From: a virus
Virus record (IMG/VR): IMGVR_UViG_3300007760_000001
Location: 1-64,000 of that record
Reading direction: 5' to 3' (one strand)
Length of the DNA: 64,000 bases
The notes under the pieces were generated by a model that ran no database searches, was not told the origin of the DNA, and was given only the letters and a program-made list of their open reading frames with translations. This document shows positions 1 through 8,304 of the stretch, piece after piece. The first letter of the stretch is position 1. Each line of letters begins with the position of its first letter. The translations under genes were made by a program, and so were the position numbers.

Positions 1-25
1 ACCCTGCTTCTAAGGAAGCCTTCAT
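1..25 (-). CDS. 5' end of a CDS leaving the window at the left edge
   Basis: An ATG at 25 follows immediately after the stop codon of the small lipoprotein gene (28-26) and the frame stays open for the eight codons left in the window (MKASLEAG). Tight head-to-tail spacing, as in the rest of this operon, is the only support. No ribosome binding site of its own is visible and nothing can be said about function. Confidence 0.25.
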
Positions 26-112
26 TCAAAAGCGTTGTATGGCTGGTGTGTCATCAGGACACCCCATTAGGGCGAATAGACAAACAGCAAGTGTTAGGCT
101 TCGTAGGTTCAT
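26..112 (-). CDS. 28-residue predicted lipoprotein
   Basis: The product has a hydrophobic core and a lipobox LMGC with the acylated Cys at residue 18, leaving a mature peptide of only 11 residues. The ATG at 112 overlaps the stop of the preceding 297-aa gene in an ATGA, so translation is probably coupled. Tiny lipoproteins of this kind occur as entericidin-like or lysis-associated peptides; that role is an inference. The gene is too short to be certain, but signal peptide and coupling agree. Confidence 0.55.
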   Translation of the reverse strand: MNLRSLTLAVCLFALMGCPDDTPAIQRF

Positions 113-1002
113 GCTTCGGCAAACCAGTTTACGAGGGTTTCCAAGTTCTTGCGAGATAACCATGTGAGGGGTGCCTTTTGCATACGCCAATCACGTTTCA
201 CGTCCACTCTCAACACACCTGGCGTTCCTTTGGGAAGGACTTCCACACGACCGTCCAAGTCAGTTTTCCCTGACGTCCAGTTCGTGGTCCGAAGCGGATC
301 TTCATATCTCACACTTCGGAGGCTTGGGTGGGTCGATTTCTCCCCTTTCCCGTGGATTGCTGAGTCGAGGGATATGTAGGGGGAATCGGGAATGTCTTTC
401 TTGATCGTAAGGCCGTGGGTGTGGTTCTCCCACTCAATAGGAACGAAGAGATTTCCTGTGATGTTCCCGCCCTTGATCTGGATAGTACAGTCATCACCAC
501 CACCCCAATCGTTCATGCGGGGATTATCTCCGATAGCGTACTGATCAACACCCCTACGAATGAGGGGCCAGAAGATTTCTATAAAATCGTCCTCATCCTC
601 GTAGCCCTGCTTTTTGCGACCTTCGAGCAGGGCGTGAAGTATCTCATCCGAGTATTGACCCAAACCACCCATCTTCTTGACGAAGGTGCTGAACTGAGGG
701 CCTTTCAGAGCTTTGAAGGGAATGTCCTTGATCCTATCAGCAGGTATTTCGGCCAAAAGGCTCGGTGTATCGAACAACAGCTTCAAGGACTCCTTTGGAG
801 GAGCCTCGGCTAAGACTTTGCTCGGAGGGACAACCACAGACACAGTGGCCTCAACTACAATGCCCTCAGGGACCACCGTGTAGCCCCCGACCTTGGGTTC
901 ACCTACAAGGTTCCCTGATCTCAACCCCTCTTTAACAGCTTCCGCTAAAGGGCTGGCTACACGCTTGGAGAACCATACGGCTTGGAGTTGTCTTGGGTTC
1001 AT
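109..1002 (-). CDS. Hypothetical protein with MNxRQLxxxWF N-terminal tag (297 aa)
   Basis: First of four linked proteins that begin with the same tag (here MNPRQLQAVWFSK). The ATG at 1002 is preferred over an upstream in-frame TTG at 1017: it gives an ATGA overlap with the gene at 999-1373, a GGGAG ribosome binding site and alignment with its three paralogues. The rest is acidic and soluble, with no recognised domain. A central stretch (roughly residues 110-150) is rich in DEIL and EDEDD and ends in an FWP motif that is also seen in the 155-aa protein at 1704-2171, so the two may be distant paralogues. Context suggests a virion or virion-associated protein; function unknown. Confidence 0.75.
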   Translation of the reverse strand: MNPRQLQAVWFSKRVASPLAEAVKEGLRSGNLVGEPKVGGYTVVPEGIVVEATVSVVVPPSKVLAEAPPKESLKLLFDTPSLLAEIPADRIKDIPFKALKGPQFSTFVKKMGGLGQYSDEILHALLEGRKKQGYEDEDDFIEIFWPLIRRGVDQYAIGDNPRMNDWGGGDDCTIQIKGGNITGNLFVPIEWENHTHGLTIKKDIPDSPYISLDSAIHGKGEKSTHPSLRSVRYEDPLRTTNWTSGKTDLDGRVEVLPKGTPGVLRVDVKRDWRMQKAPLTWLSRKNLETLVNWFAEA

Positions 1003-1373
1003 ACCAAACTCTCCCAAAGCCTGAGTAGCTTGCTACCCTCGGCCTTGATGCGTGGCTTTGGTTTCCACTTGGGATCGTGAGTCACATCCCACCTCATTTC
1101 GCCCAAGTTTCCGAGTAACTTGTACATCTTGAACATCTCATTGACGAACCCAAACCATGCCTCACTATCAACACGGGGAGCATCGTAGTAACGATCTGCC
1201 CAGTCATCAATCGTTTCTCTCAGAGCCAGCCAGTCATCTTCAAATCCGTCGTACAAAGGCGAAGTGCCCTCCGCTAACTGCTTGAGGAGTTTCTCCATTT
1301 TCTGATAGTTTACGGGAGGTGGAATTCGGGCGGTCTTACCGAACCATGTAGTTTCGAGTTGTCTCGTGTTCAT
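999..1373 (-). CDS. Hypothetical protein with MNxRQLxxxWF tag (124 aa)
   Basis: Starts MNTRQLETTWFGKTA, matching the tag of its neighbours. Two ATGs stand side by side at 1376 and 1373; the second matches the family, the first gives an ATGA overlap with the upstream gene. The remainder is a mostly helical, tryptophan-rich protein with no recognised fold. It sits in the same head-to-tail operon, so co-expression with the flanking genes is likely. Confidence 0.7.
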   Translation of the reverse strand: MNTRQLETTWFGKTARIPPPVNYQKMEKLLKQLAEGTSPLYDGFEDDWLALRETIDDWADRYYDAPRVDSEAWFGFVNEMFKMYKLLGNLGEMRWDVTHDPKWKPKPRIKAEGSKLLRLWESLV

Positions 1374-1702
1374 CATCTCACCACCATGTAAGCAATCGCT
1401 GCACCTACAATCAGAGCAGCAATATGGGTTACGACCGCATACAAGAAAGACATTGAAGCTGAAGGCTTGTCCTTTTCAGCCTCACTCTCGTCCTTTTCGT
1501 GATCCAAGAGGGCCGTGCGGTGCTTTTGTTCCAGCTTCGCCAATTGAAGGCCAAGTACCTTGATCTGTTTTTCTAAAGCCTCAATGCGCTCTTTGTAGTA
1601 GCTGGACTTATGAACACCGCAGTAACGATTCCCGTATTCGGGCTTGGCGGCATGGTCGCATTGTTCATGCTCACAGTCGTAGTGCTGGCAGGTGTCGCTC
1701 AT
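1373..1702 (-). CDS. Tail-anchored protein with N-terminal Cys/His cluster (109 aa)
   Basis: The first 30 residues hold a Cys/His cluster (C5, H7, C10, C15, H17, C28, H31) that could bind zinc. A coiled coil follows (about residues 36-65), then an acidic linker and a C-terminal hydrophobic helix (about 85-107). The order soluble zinc knuckle, coiled coil, single membrane anchor suggests a small membrane-tethered protein facing the cytoplasm. No family was recognised. It lies between two tagged proteins but lacks the tag itself. Confidence 0.7.
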   Translation of the reverse strand: MSDTCQHYDCEHEQCDHAAKPEYGNRYCGVHKSSYYKERIEALEKQIKVLGLQLAKLEQKHRTALLDHEKDESEAEKDKPSASMSFLYAVVTHIAALIVGAAIAYMVVR

Positions 1703-1703
1703 T

Positions 1704-2171
1704 TCATGCCTGCTTCCAGCCGTTTCGGGCTAACCAATCGATTAGGTCATCGGCGTAGGTTTCATCTTCGGCAGGGTTGAAGTTCCCCTTATCTCCCTCA
1801 CCCCTTCGCAAAGGCATGATGTCTTGGACCTTCACACGAACGACCAGTTTGGCTCCGAAAACCCCGCCCTTAGAGGCCGTAATGCTCGGTTCCTTGAACT
1901 TCGCTTGTCCAATGGGCTTCATTGTGGGGGCGACCATCTTGGGCCAAAAGCTCCCAACCGTTCGATAGGCTTCTTCAAGCCCCATCTCAGCCATACCCCC
2001 ATGGCTCTTGACGGTTAGGTCTGCCAAAAAAGTAAGGAAGAGGTCGCTTGAATTATCTCCCACAGAGATGTGGTTGATCCCAACCCGCTTGTTCGTCCAA
2101 GCGGGAGCAGCAGCCTTACTATGACCAGCTTGGTTCATAAACCATTGAGCTTGTAGTTGTCGGGTGTTCAC
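1704..2171 (-). CDS. Hypothetical protein with MNxRQLxxxWF tag (155 aa)
   Basis: Begins MNTRQLQAQWF with a GTG start codon at 2171, preceded by GGAGG at good spacing. The middle contains an EAYxxxGSFWPK stretch that recalls the IFWPL motif of the 297-aa protein, and both proteins end in a short Trp-containing helix. Probably a paralogue of that protein. Function unknown; operon position suggests a structural or ejected protein. Confidence 0.7.
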   Translation of the reverse strand: MNTRQLQAQWFMNQAGHSKAAAPAWTNKRVGINHISVGDNSSDLFLTFLADLTVKSHGGMAEMGLEEAYRTVGSFWPKMVAPTMKPIGQAKFKEPSITASKGGVFGAKLVVRVKVQDIMPLRRGEGDKGNFNPAEDETYADDLIDWLARNGWKQA

Positions 2172-2194
2172 AGGGGGCCTCCATCCGGGATCGT

Positions 2195-2428
2195 CTACTC
2201 TCCCCGTTCCATAGGCGAGTTACCGTTCTTAGTGAGATTCGCCAGCGTGAGGCCCATATGTTCGCCCCACCCTTCGCAGATTTCTGCGGTGCTTACCTCG
2301 ATTTCATCGCCAGGTTCCCAACCCAACTCAGCCATCAATTCGAGGGACAGCATAATGTACTGTTCCCCGTTCTCATCTTCTTCAACCTTAGCTGTGTGTA
2401 CACACTCAGTCGGAACACAGAATGTCAT
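2195..2428 (-). CDS. Small AbrB/SpoVT-like protein (77 aa)
   Basis: Residues 25-45 read LSLELMAELGWEPGDEIEV, which matches the pattern of swapped-hairpin AbrB/MazE domains (a short strand, a helix with GxxxGD, then a strand). Such domains bind DNA as dimers, often as antitoxins or transition regulators. The start at 2428 is chosen because AAGGAG sits six bases upstream, whereas the ATG at 2434 directly abuts it. The acidic C-terminal half is unlike a toxin-binding tail. No toxin partner is visible next to it, so a regulator role is only possible. Confidence 0.55.
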   Translation of the reverse strand: MTFCVPTECVHTAKVEEDENGEQYIMLSLELMAELGWEPGDEIEVSTAEICEGWGEHMGLTLANLTKNGNSPMERGE

Positions 2429-2681
2429 CGTCATCTCCTTGCCACTCGTCGTTTGTTTGCTCTCTTCCGTTGGGGTTATTCTTTATTGTTAGTCCACCCT
2501 GCCATTTAGACTGAAAGTATCCATCAAAGGCTTCCCATAGGAGGTTTTTGAGGCTTTCAGAGGAGGGGGCATCATGTGTTTCGCTATCCTCGAAGACCAA
2601 TTGGCGATCAGCGAGGTCATCGTCTTCATCAGGAAGGATCAATAACCATCCGTTTTGGACTCTTTCGATAATCACAGTCAT
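2406..2681 (-). CDS. Hypothetical acidic protein (91 aa)
   Basis: A small beta-rich, acidic protein. The ATG at 2681 overlaps the stop of the upstream gene in an ATGA and is preferred over an upstream in-frame GTG. Its 3' end overlaps the AbrB-like gene by about 23 bases. The last quarter is unusually rich in Asp. No family recognised. Confidence 0.65.
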   Translation of the reverse strand: MTVIIERVQNGWLLILPDEDDDLADRQLVFEDSETHDAPSSESLKNLLWEAFDGYFQSKWQGGLTIKNNPNGREQTNDEWQGDDDDILCSD

Positions 2682-3124
2682 GGCGTGTCCTGTTCGTGGC
2701 ACGATTCACATAGCGTTTTTATCCACGCTGTATTGCGAGCTTTGCCAAGGTTCCCACAGCGTTCACAGGTGTGGTCGGACATGGCTTCAGCCATACGGAC
2801 CATACCCTCGATGTAGTGGTCGCCGCCGTGGTAGTAGAAACGAAGCCCACCGAACTTCTCTTTGACCTGTGTGGCTTCTACTTGAGCGAGGGGAGCGTAG
2901 TTCTCGTCCTTCTCGTTGTACTTGCGGTTGTGCTCGTACTTACCCTCTGCGTTGTGCCAATCCAGATGGTGCTGGATGTTGGCGCATAGGGTATCAAGGA
3001 TGGAGTACCAGCCATCTCCACACTCCATGCCCCAACACATAGCGGTTTGGGTCATGGGCAGATTGACTTGACGGAAGATTCTCGGATGCGCTTTCAGCAG
3101 CTTGGTTTCGAGTTCAGCTTTCAT
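2678..3124 (-). CDS. Zinc-ribbon protein of the phage KEKFGGLRFY type (148 aa)
   Basis: Carries the phrases ECGDGWYSILDTLC and QVKEKFGGLRFYYHGG followed by a four-cysteine site (CERC...CESC). I know this combination from a widespread family of uncharacterised phage and prophage proteins. The four cysteines should bind one zinc. Start at 3124 is chosen for the GGGAGG nine bases upstream; an in-frame GTG at 3133 is too close to it. Function of the family is unknown. Confidence 0.75.
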   Translation of the reverse strand: MKAELETKLLKAHPRIFRQVNLPMTQTAMCWGMECGDGWYSILDTLCANIQHHLDWHNAEGKYEHNRKYNEKDENYAPLAQVEATQVKEKFGGLRFYYHGGDHYIEGMVRMAEAMSDHTCERCGNLGKARNTAWIKTLCESCHEQDTP

Positions 3125-3157
3125 AGTTGCCACCTCCCTCAGTAGAGGGAGGATAGG

Positions 3158-3325
3158 CTAACTATCTCTACGCCTTTTAGTTACTCGTTTGCGTATCGGA
3201 CGGAGGGTGGCACGACGGAGTGAGTGTGCGATTTGGTCAATAGAATCAAGGAAGATTTTGCCGATGGCTTGGATGAGGACAACGGAGATGATCAGTACAG
3301 CTATGAGGACTTCAAGGCCACCCAC
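3158..3325 (-). CDS. Small basic membrane protein (55 aa)
   Basis: A GTG start three bases after the stop of the gene at 3329-3649, with GAGAGG upstream. The product has one hydrophobic helix (about residues 4-30, LIAVLIISVVLIQAIG) followed by an arginine-rich tail that should stay in the cytoplasm. It fills what would otherwise be a gap in the operon. A holin-like or membrane-adaptor role is possible, but nothing specific shows it. Confidence 0.6.
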   Translation of the reverse strand: MGGLEVLIAVLIISVVLIQAIGKIFLDSIDQIAHSLRRATLRPIRKRVTKRRRDS

Positions 3326-3328
3326 CTA

Positions 3329-3649
3329 CTACCTCTCGCTCCACCCGTATCGGCTCGGATCGCTTGGGTTGCGGGGAATTTTCTTTACCACCCCGTCATC
3401 AAACTCCATGTCGTGATCTTCATAATCTTGGAACCAAACCCTCTTGCGAAACATCCCCCGTGCAAACTCTTCCATCGACTTTCTATCGGGAAATGGCCCG
3501 TAGTAGTCGATCAGGCGGTCGTAGTCGTAGCCCGTTTCTTCGCCATGTACCAAATAGTATTCATTGGGCCGACCCTTCCAACCCTTGGCATATTCGTTAT
3601 TGCTTGCGGTCTTACCAAACCATGCTGCTTGTAGTTGCTTTGCGTTCAT
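3329..3649 (-). CDS. Hypothetical protein with MNxRQLxxxWF tag (106 aa)
   Basis: Begins MNAKQLQAAWFGKTAS, the fourth copy of the tag. The rest is rich in Tyr, Asp and Arg with no recognised domain. It follows the 561-aa protein by one base, and so joins the MNxRQL-tagged group to the group carrying the LRxxLIRLA tag. Confidence 0.7.
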   Translation of the reverse strand: MNAKQLQAAWFGKTASNNEYAKGWKGRPNEYYLVHGEETGYDYDRLIDYYGPFPDRKSMEEFARGMFRKRVWFQDYEDHDMEFDDGVVKKIPRNPSDPSRYGWSER

Positions 3650-3650
3650 C

Positions 3651-5336
3651 CTAATACTCGCTTGGGAAGAGGATTGTGGTCACAGATCGATCCCATTCAG
3701 TGATGATCCAGATATCGCCCTCACTGGTCGGGTAAACACCCATGATGCGGTCATCCCCGCTCTTTACAGCAGCATCGTTCATGCGCTTGTCTTTGCTGAT
3801 CCCCCAGTCGCCCCGTATGTATTTGCTCAGGGCCGCCTTGATCTCATCACCAAACCCATCATTTGTACGGGTTTTGTGGTCTACCCCACGAGTCTGTACG
3901 AGTCGGCCAAGGGAGAATCGGCCAGCGGTCTTGGTGGAGGCCAGAGACATCTGATTGTAGGTGGCTTGATCCTCGTAACGAATCTCGGCTTTCCCTTTCT
4001 GGAGTCCATTCCACATCGGTCCAAGTAGACCTCGGATTTTAGGCTGCTCCCAAAGCTCCTCTCTGAGCCGCCCCCCTTCTGGAGTCCAACCCGTGATGCT
4101 TGAGCGATACTTCCGCATAAAGTCTTTCTCGGTGTACCGCTGTGGCTTGTTACCTTGGGTAACGACCATGTAAGTGAACTCGCCAGCATATGTGGCGGCC
4201 CGTCTCCCTGTTAGGTTGCCACCAACGCCACCAACGCTCTTCCCTCGCAGGGATTTGATTAGGTCGGCAGCCGATGCGTTTTTGACCTTCTTTGGGGGCC
4301 GTAAGGAATCGGCAACTTGAATGATTTGGGAGTCCATCTTGCCTCCACGAACCTTGCTACGAAGGGTCTCAAGGAGCTTTTCCGCACTCCCCTTCATGGC
4401 ATCTTCCTCTCCAACGAGAAGCCAATCAAAAAGGCGAGGTGTCTTATTCGTACCCCAAGGGTCGGATCGCACGTCATGCCCACTGTCGGTTTCTAAACCA
4501 GCGTAAGCAACGAGTTTGGTTCCACCCGCCTGTTTCAAATGGGGGAGGATCTTGGAACGAAGCTCAGGGTTCTCATGGGCTAAGTGGATCAATTTGGTTC
4601 TGTTTGAGGTCATTGTAGTCTCCGTAGCTCTTTTCTTAAGTTTGGACCGAGTAGAATTGAGCATGTAGTCCTTAGTGAACTCCTCACAGAATTTCTTGAC
4701 GTCTCGATCCCCATACCGTTTTTCCAGCACATGCCTTACACGCCCGCCGGTGACATCATCAAGATCCTCTAAGGCAAACTCATCAAGATCCTCACCGGGA
4801 CAGGTGTACTCGAAGGCGTGGGTGATGAAATCGTCCACATCGACCTGCTCTTCCTCATACCCCGTTTCGCTCTCGCCCTCGTAACCATAGAAATTCATGA
4901 GTAGGGTCGGAGATAGGGGTCGATCCGCCGTGATCTTCTTCCCCCCTAATTGCAGCGTTTGGCCCGCCTTTAAGGACATCTCCAAGGACACCATAGCAAT
5001 CCACCTATCGTCATCCTTATCTCGGTCATCCACATCGAATCGGTCTACTTTCCAGCCTTGACGCTTGAACTCGTTCGCTATCTTTTTGAGGTTTTTGCGA
5101 GTCTCTTTTTCAAACGCCTTGAAACTGTACTCCTCCTCATCCTCTGGACATTCGCCTGAAGGCATTTCCATGTAGTCGCTTGGGTCGGGGCGGTCATCGT
5201 AGTCATCGTAGTCATAGTGACCGTAAGCCTGCTTGGAGATCGCCTTTGCTCGTTTGAGTAGGTCCAAGATATCGCTGCGATGCTCTGGCTGCGTGTGCGC
5301 CAAACGGATCAGCTTGGTTCGTAGGTCGTGGCTCAT
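3651..5336 (-). CDS. Two-module protein with two LIRLA tags (561 aa)
   Basis: The protein is two modules in tandem, each opening with the same tag: residues 5-28 (LRTKLIRLAHTQPE...) and about 243-268 (NRTKLIHLAHENPELR...). The first module is very acidic with a run of Tyr-Asp repeats. The second has a basic, glycine-rich middle and a C-terminal beta-rich part. An internal copy of a normally N-terminal tag suggests fusion of two genes or a precursor cut into two. Start at 5336 is preferred over 5351 because GGAGAG lies just upstream of it. No enzyme motif was found. Likely virion-associated. Confidence 0.75.
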   Translation of the reverse strand: MSHDLRTKLIRLAHTQPEHRSDILDLLKRAKAISKQAYGHYDYDDYDDRPDPSDYMEMPSGECPEDEEEYSFKAFEKETRKNLKKIANEFKRQGWKVDRFDVDDRDKDDDRWIAMVSLEMSLKAGQTLQLGGKKITADRPLSPTLLMNFYGYEGESETGYEEEQVDVDDFITHAFEYTCPGEDLDEFALEDLDDVTGGRVRHVLEKRYGDRDVKKFCEEFTKDYMLNSTRSKLKKRATETTMTSNRTKLIHLAHENPELRSKILPHLKQAGGTKLVAYAGLETDSGHDVRSDPWGTNKTPRLFDWLLVGEEDAMKGSAEKLLETLRSKVRGGKMDSQIIQVADSLRPPKKVKNASAADLIKSLRGKSVGGVGGNLTGRRAATYAGEFTYMVVTQGNKPQRYTEKDFMRKYRSSITGWTPEGGRLREELWEQPKIRGLLGPMWNGLQKGKAEIRYEDQATYNQMSLASTKTAGRFSLGRLVQTRGVDHKTRTNDGFGDEIKAALSKYIRGDWGISKDKRMNDAAVKSGDDRIMGVYPTSEGDIWIITEWDRSVTTILFPSEY

Positions 5337-5388
5337 GTATATCTCTCCCATCGCAACGGCGGTCTACTTTGTCCGTGCGATAGGATGA

Positions 5389-5526
5389 TTACCGTTTGCC
5401 AACCAACCATAAGAAAAGCGATTGGAGGCCCCTCCATACTCCGTGGATCATAAGACAGACCCGTAACACCGTAACGAGGGTGAAAAAGAGTAGATAGGCC
5501 ATGCAGTCTTTGAAGAAGTCCCACAT
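5389..5526 (-). CDS. Small membrane protein (45 aa)
   Basis: An ATG-started frame in the gap between the 561-aa and 85-aa genes. The product has a hydrophobic stretch LLFFTLVTVL and a second amphipathic half ending in LFLWLVGKR, so it could span or lie on the membrane. A longer frame on the same strand (up to 5575) shows no protein-like pattern. Support is composition and the fit into the operon; the ribosome binding site (AGAG) is weak. Confidence 0.45.
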   Translation of the reverse strand: MWDFFKDCMAYLLFFTLVTVLRVCLMIHGVWRGLQSLFLWLVGKR

Positions 5527-5598
5527 GCTCTCTATGGGTGATAGCGGGGGTAAAGCCTCTGTACCTCAAACCCATAGTGCGATGGGCGAAAGCCTGTC

Positions 5599-5856
5599 TT
5601 AATCTACGATCCGCCGCCCAGACCTTGTGGGCTGACGCTTTTTGTCTGTTTTGGGGACTCTCCGTAATGCTTCCATCATCGTGTATTCAGCTACACCAAT
5701 GAGATCATAGCGGTCATCTTGTGGGAGGTCGGGTAGGAGGCCATGCCGAAACGCATGGGCGGAGGCTTTGAATAGATAACACCCTAATCCAAAAGCGTAT
5801 TTTAGGTGCTGCCAGTAGGACTCACCAACGGATGCTGGATGGGTCCACAGCGGCAT
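5599..5856 (-). CDS. Small membrane protein, DUF6356-like (85 aa)
   Basis: The segment HPASVGESYWQHLKYAFG, followed by a hydrophobic helix and HAFRHGLLPDL, resembles DUF6356, a short membrane protein family known to me as HPxxxGExYxxHxxxA plus one helix. The ATG at 5856 shares bases with the stop of the 253-aa gene (TAATG), which sets the start. Role unknown. Confidence 0.6.
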   Translation of the reverse strand: MPLWTHPASVGESYWQHLKYAFGLGCYLFKASAHAFRHGLLPDLPQDDRYDLIGVAEYTMMEALRRVPKTDKKRQPTRSGRRIVD

Positions 5857-6617
5857 TACGAACTGGCCCACCCGTAGAACATCCAGCCAAGGGACTTGCC
5901 TAAGACAACTTGGTAGCGAGTTCCTACTACTTGCCAAGTCGGGAGTCGGGTAGCTTCACTGAGCTTTTCCACATATCCCAGCCTCTTTACTTGATAAATT
6001 GGAGATTTGGTCCCTACTCCCCATCGGGTATCGGCAAGGAGAGCCTTTGCTAATAGCAGGGCTTCTTTACGAGTGGGTGCTTTATCCGACCCGTGTAACG
6101 ACCCAACAAGAAAGTAAGACACATCTTCTTTGATGAATCCTGTTTTGGGAACGCCACCCTCTCGGATCTTCTCGCTTTTCCGACTATCAATATCGACTTG
6201 GACGGTAGCCCCTTGGCGACTACGGCCTTTCGCAGCGATAGCTTCTTTCCCCTTTGCCTGTGCTTCGTTCCAACTTCGAGCTTGGACTTTGACTGCATAT
6301 TCCTTTTTTCCGACCACTTTGGACTCAGCAATTTGGATAGCGAAGGCTGGCCCCCACTTATCGTTATTGTCCATATCCTTATCAATGAAATCGTTGGCTT
6401 GCGCTCGTGTCATTAGGGTTCGGCTTCGGATCTTGAAGCCGTCCTTTTCAGCGATTGTTCCCGTGTATCCTCGGTTGCCGTTTTCATACCGAGCTTCTTC
6501 TACACATTCGGCAAAAGCCCGGTGTGGGTCAGTTTGGCGAGAACCGTCCACAAAGGTTGTGCCACCAGCGGTCTTTTTCATCAGGTGTCGTGAGGCGACT
6601 CGTTGTGCCAAACTCAT
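5856..6617 (-). CDS. Hypothetical protein with RVASRxL tag (253 aa)
   Basis: Opens with MSLAQRVASRHLMKKTAGG, a short basic amphipathic helix ending in KTA, which recurs in other proteins here (84-aa, 1042-aa and 452-aa products). The body is a mixed alpha/beta protein with no known motif. It ends in a coupled TAATG with the next gene and overlaps the 270-aa gene upstream by four bases. Probably a virion-associated protein. Confidence 0.7.
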   Translation of the reverse strand: MSLAQRVASRHLMKKTAGGTTFVDGSRQTDPHRAFAECVEEARYENGNRGYTGTIAEKDGFKIRSRTLMTRAQANDFIDKDMDNNDKWGPAFAIQIAESKVVGKKEYAVKVQARSWNEAQAKGKEAIAAKGRSRQGATVQVDIDSRKSEKIREGGVPKTGFIKEDVSYFLVGSLHGSDKAPTRKEALLLAKALLADTRWGVGTKSPIYQVKRLGYVEKLSEATRLPTWQVVGTRYQVVLGKSLGWMFYGWASS

Positions 6618-7426
6618 TTCAACTCCTTGAAGCCCATGTTGTCCACGAACCAGAGCTTTCGACCTTGCATGACAATATCGCCCACACTCATAGAGGTATG
6701 CCCCGATCCCGACTTAGAAATCAGGCCACGGGCTTCCCCACGAGGCGACCACATTTCGCCTTGCATCATCGTAAAAATGCTATCGAGGTTGCGTTCACCA
6801 ATCTCACCAATCAGAACATGGGTTTCGGCAAGGGTCTTATAGGTGGGAACATGGGGGACGTTGCCCATTCCAGCATCTTCACCGCCCCGCTCAACCAACC
6901 ATTCGTAGCCCATGCCCATGTCACGGCCCATACGAGCCTTGTAATACCAAATCTTTGATCCCGATCCCGCATACGCTGGATTGCCCGTCGCTTCGGCAGC
7001 ATCACTGAGCTTGCGGTATTGAGAGGCCCCCATCTTTTGAAGCACTCGTTCAACAGAAACGGAGGCTTGCTTCTTTTCTAACACTCGCTCAACAGAAGCC
7101 ATACGCAGATACCATCCTGTGTGGGATTCAAAGGTTTCAACCAACATATCGAAGAACAAGCCTTTGAATTCTTTGACCTTCTTCTTCCCTCGTTTTGAGA
7201 CATTGAAAAAGGTCATGTCGTAAAGGTCGGCACCCGTCAACTCGATCTCAACGTAGTTACCTCTGGAGCGTTGCTTGTTGGGCCACTTGAAGCCCACACC
7301 ACGCCCACGAAGATCAATGAACTGCCGAACACCAAGCATCGCAGTCAGGCGGCCAGCGCCACCCATCTGTTTGAGAATGGTCTTGCCGACTGAGGCTTGC
7401 TTTGATGTTTGAGGGCTTGTGTTCAT
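6614..7426 (-). CDS. Two-part phage protein (270 aa)
   Basis: The N-terminal part (about residues 15-75, KTILKQMGGAG, then GNYVEIELTGADLYDMTF) resembles a short phage family I know with the wording MIGAKNFV...VKITLNGxDLYDMEF. The C-terminal part (about 190-270, SMSVGDIVMQGRKLWFVDNMGFKEL) resembles another small phage family that normally stands alone. Between them two SVERVLxK repeats form a basic linker like the RVAxRxL tag. So this looks like a fusion of two common phage accessory proteins. Neither has a known function. Confidence 0.65.
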   Translation of the reverse strand: MNTSPQTSKQASVGKTILKQMGGAGRLTAMLGVRQFIDLRGRGVGFKWPNKQRSRGNYVEIELTGADLYDMTFFNVSKRGKKKVKEFKGLFFDMLVETFESHTGWYLRMASVERVLEKKQASVSVERVLQKMGASQYRKLSDAAEATGNPAYAGSGSKIWYYKARMGRDMGMGYEWLVERGGEDAGMGNVPHVPTYKTLAETHVLIGEIGERNLDSIFTMMQGEMWSPRGEARGLISKSGSGHTSMSVGDIVMQGRKLWFVDNMGFKELK

Positions 7427-7427
7427 T

Positions 7428-8108
7428 TTAGTGTCCGTACATTGGGTGGGTTTTGCGTTCAGGTTTGCCGCCCCAAGGAGTGAGATAGATAGAACTGTTT
7501 AGGCTTACGCCGTTACTCTGATCGACCTTCTTCTTATACACCTTGTTATCCCACCAACTGTCCTTGGCAGGCATTACAAGTAGCTCTTGTCCCCGATCAC
7601 CAACGACTTTGTGGTTGATACGCCTGACTTCGACCATCTTGCTACCAACGAGCTTGGTGACTTGAGCAAAGGTTACGTTCGTCTGGTCATAGCCCCAACT
7701 CCCACTAAGAACGTCTCCAACCTTTAGTGAGTGTTGGAAAGCGGCTCTCTCGTCACGCTGCTGCTTCTTTTCATCCAAACGCTTTTTCACGTTTAGGATA
7801 AGGGTCTTGTAAGCCTTGTTTCTTTCAGCTTCGCTTCTGTAAGACTTGAAGCCTTTGACACGCCTCGCTCGCTTGTTCGATGCCCAAGCCAAGTAATACA
7901 CGCCCCGCACTTCATCGGGCCAAGCCCAAATGCGGAGATTCTTTAGAGGTTCCGTTAACTTACCGCCCGCTTGATCTGTCCAGCGTTGCACGGATGAAAT
8001 ATCAACTTCTTTATTGTAGCCCCACGCCTCTTTCAACAAAGGACGCAGCTTGGCCCTCAATTCAGGCTTCTCGTAGGCAAGTCGAATGATTTGATCCCGC
8101 AAACTCAT
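7428..8108 (-). CDS. LIRLA-tagged protein with SWGYDQTNV domain (226 aa)
   Basis: Residues 3-28 are the tag (LRDQIIRLAYEKPELR...). Residues about 130-226 carry LKVGDVLSGSWGYDQTNVTFAQV and later KPERKTHPMYGH, wording I know from an uncharacterised phage protein family that usually occurs alone. The protein therefore shows the tag attached to an otherwise independent accessory domain. Function unknown. Confidence 0.7.
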   Translation of the reverse strand: MSLRDQIIRLAYEKPELRAKLRPLLKEAWGYNKEVDISSVQRWTDQAGGKLTEPLKNLRIWAWPDEVRGVYYLAWASNKRARRVKGFKSYRSEAERNKAYKTLILNVKKRLDEKKQQRDERAAFQHSLKVGDVLSGSWGYDQTNVTFAQVTKLVGSKMVEVRRINHKVVGDRGQELLVMPAKDSWWDNKVYKKKVDQSNGVSLNSSIYLTPWGGKPERKTHPMYGH

Positions 8109-8109
8109 A

Positions 8110-8304
8110 CTATTTCCCTGCCGGTGTGTTCTTTATTTGCTCAATCAAATGAGCACGAAAGGTAGGGTTCTGCCGAGAGAGGGCCGATAACTTGGCTCGG
8201 ATATGCTGCTTTTGCTTTTTTGGGTCACCACTAATATCGATTTTCAAGTGGGTTCTCAGGGTTGGCGAGCCATACACCCGCTGGACGATTTCATTTAGGT
8301 TCAT
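8110..8304 (-). CDS. Small helical protein with degenerate LIRLA tags (64 aa)
   Basis: Almost the whole protein is made of two weak copies of the tag: SPTLRTHLK near residue 13 and NPTFRAHLIEQIK near residue 47, each with the NPxxRxxLI core. One base separates it from the next gene. It may be a stand-alone tag or scaffold partner. The 75 bases between this start and the stop of the next gene (8380) hold only a 16-codon frame. Confidence 0.6.
   Translation of the reverse strand: MNLNEIVQRVYGSPTLRTHLKIDISGDPKKQKQHIRAKLSALSRQNPTFRAHLIEQIKNTPAGK

Noticed and set aside
5333-5575. An 80-codon frame on the minus strand in the 5.3-5.6 kb gap
   Set aside because: It overlaps the ribosome binding site of the 561-aa gene and shows no protein pattern; the 45-residue hydrophobic frame in the same gap fits better.
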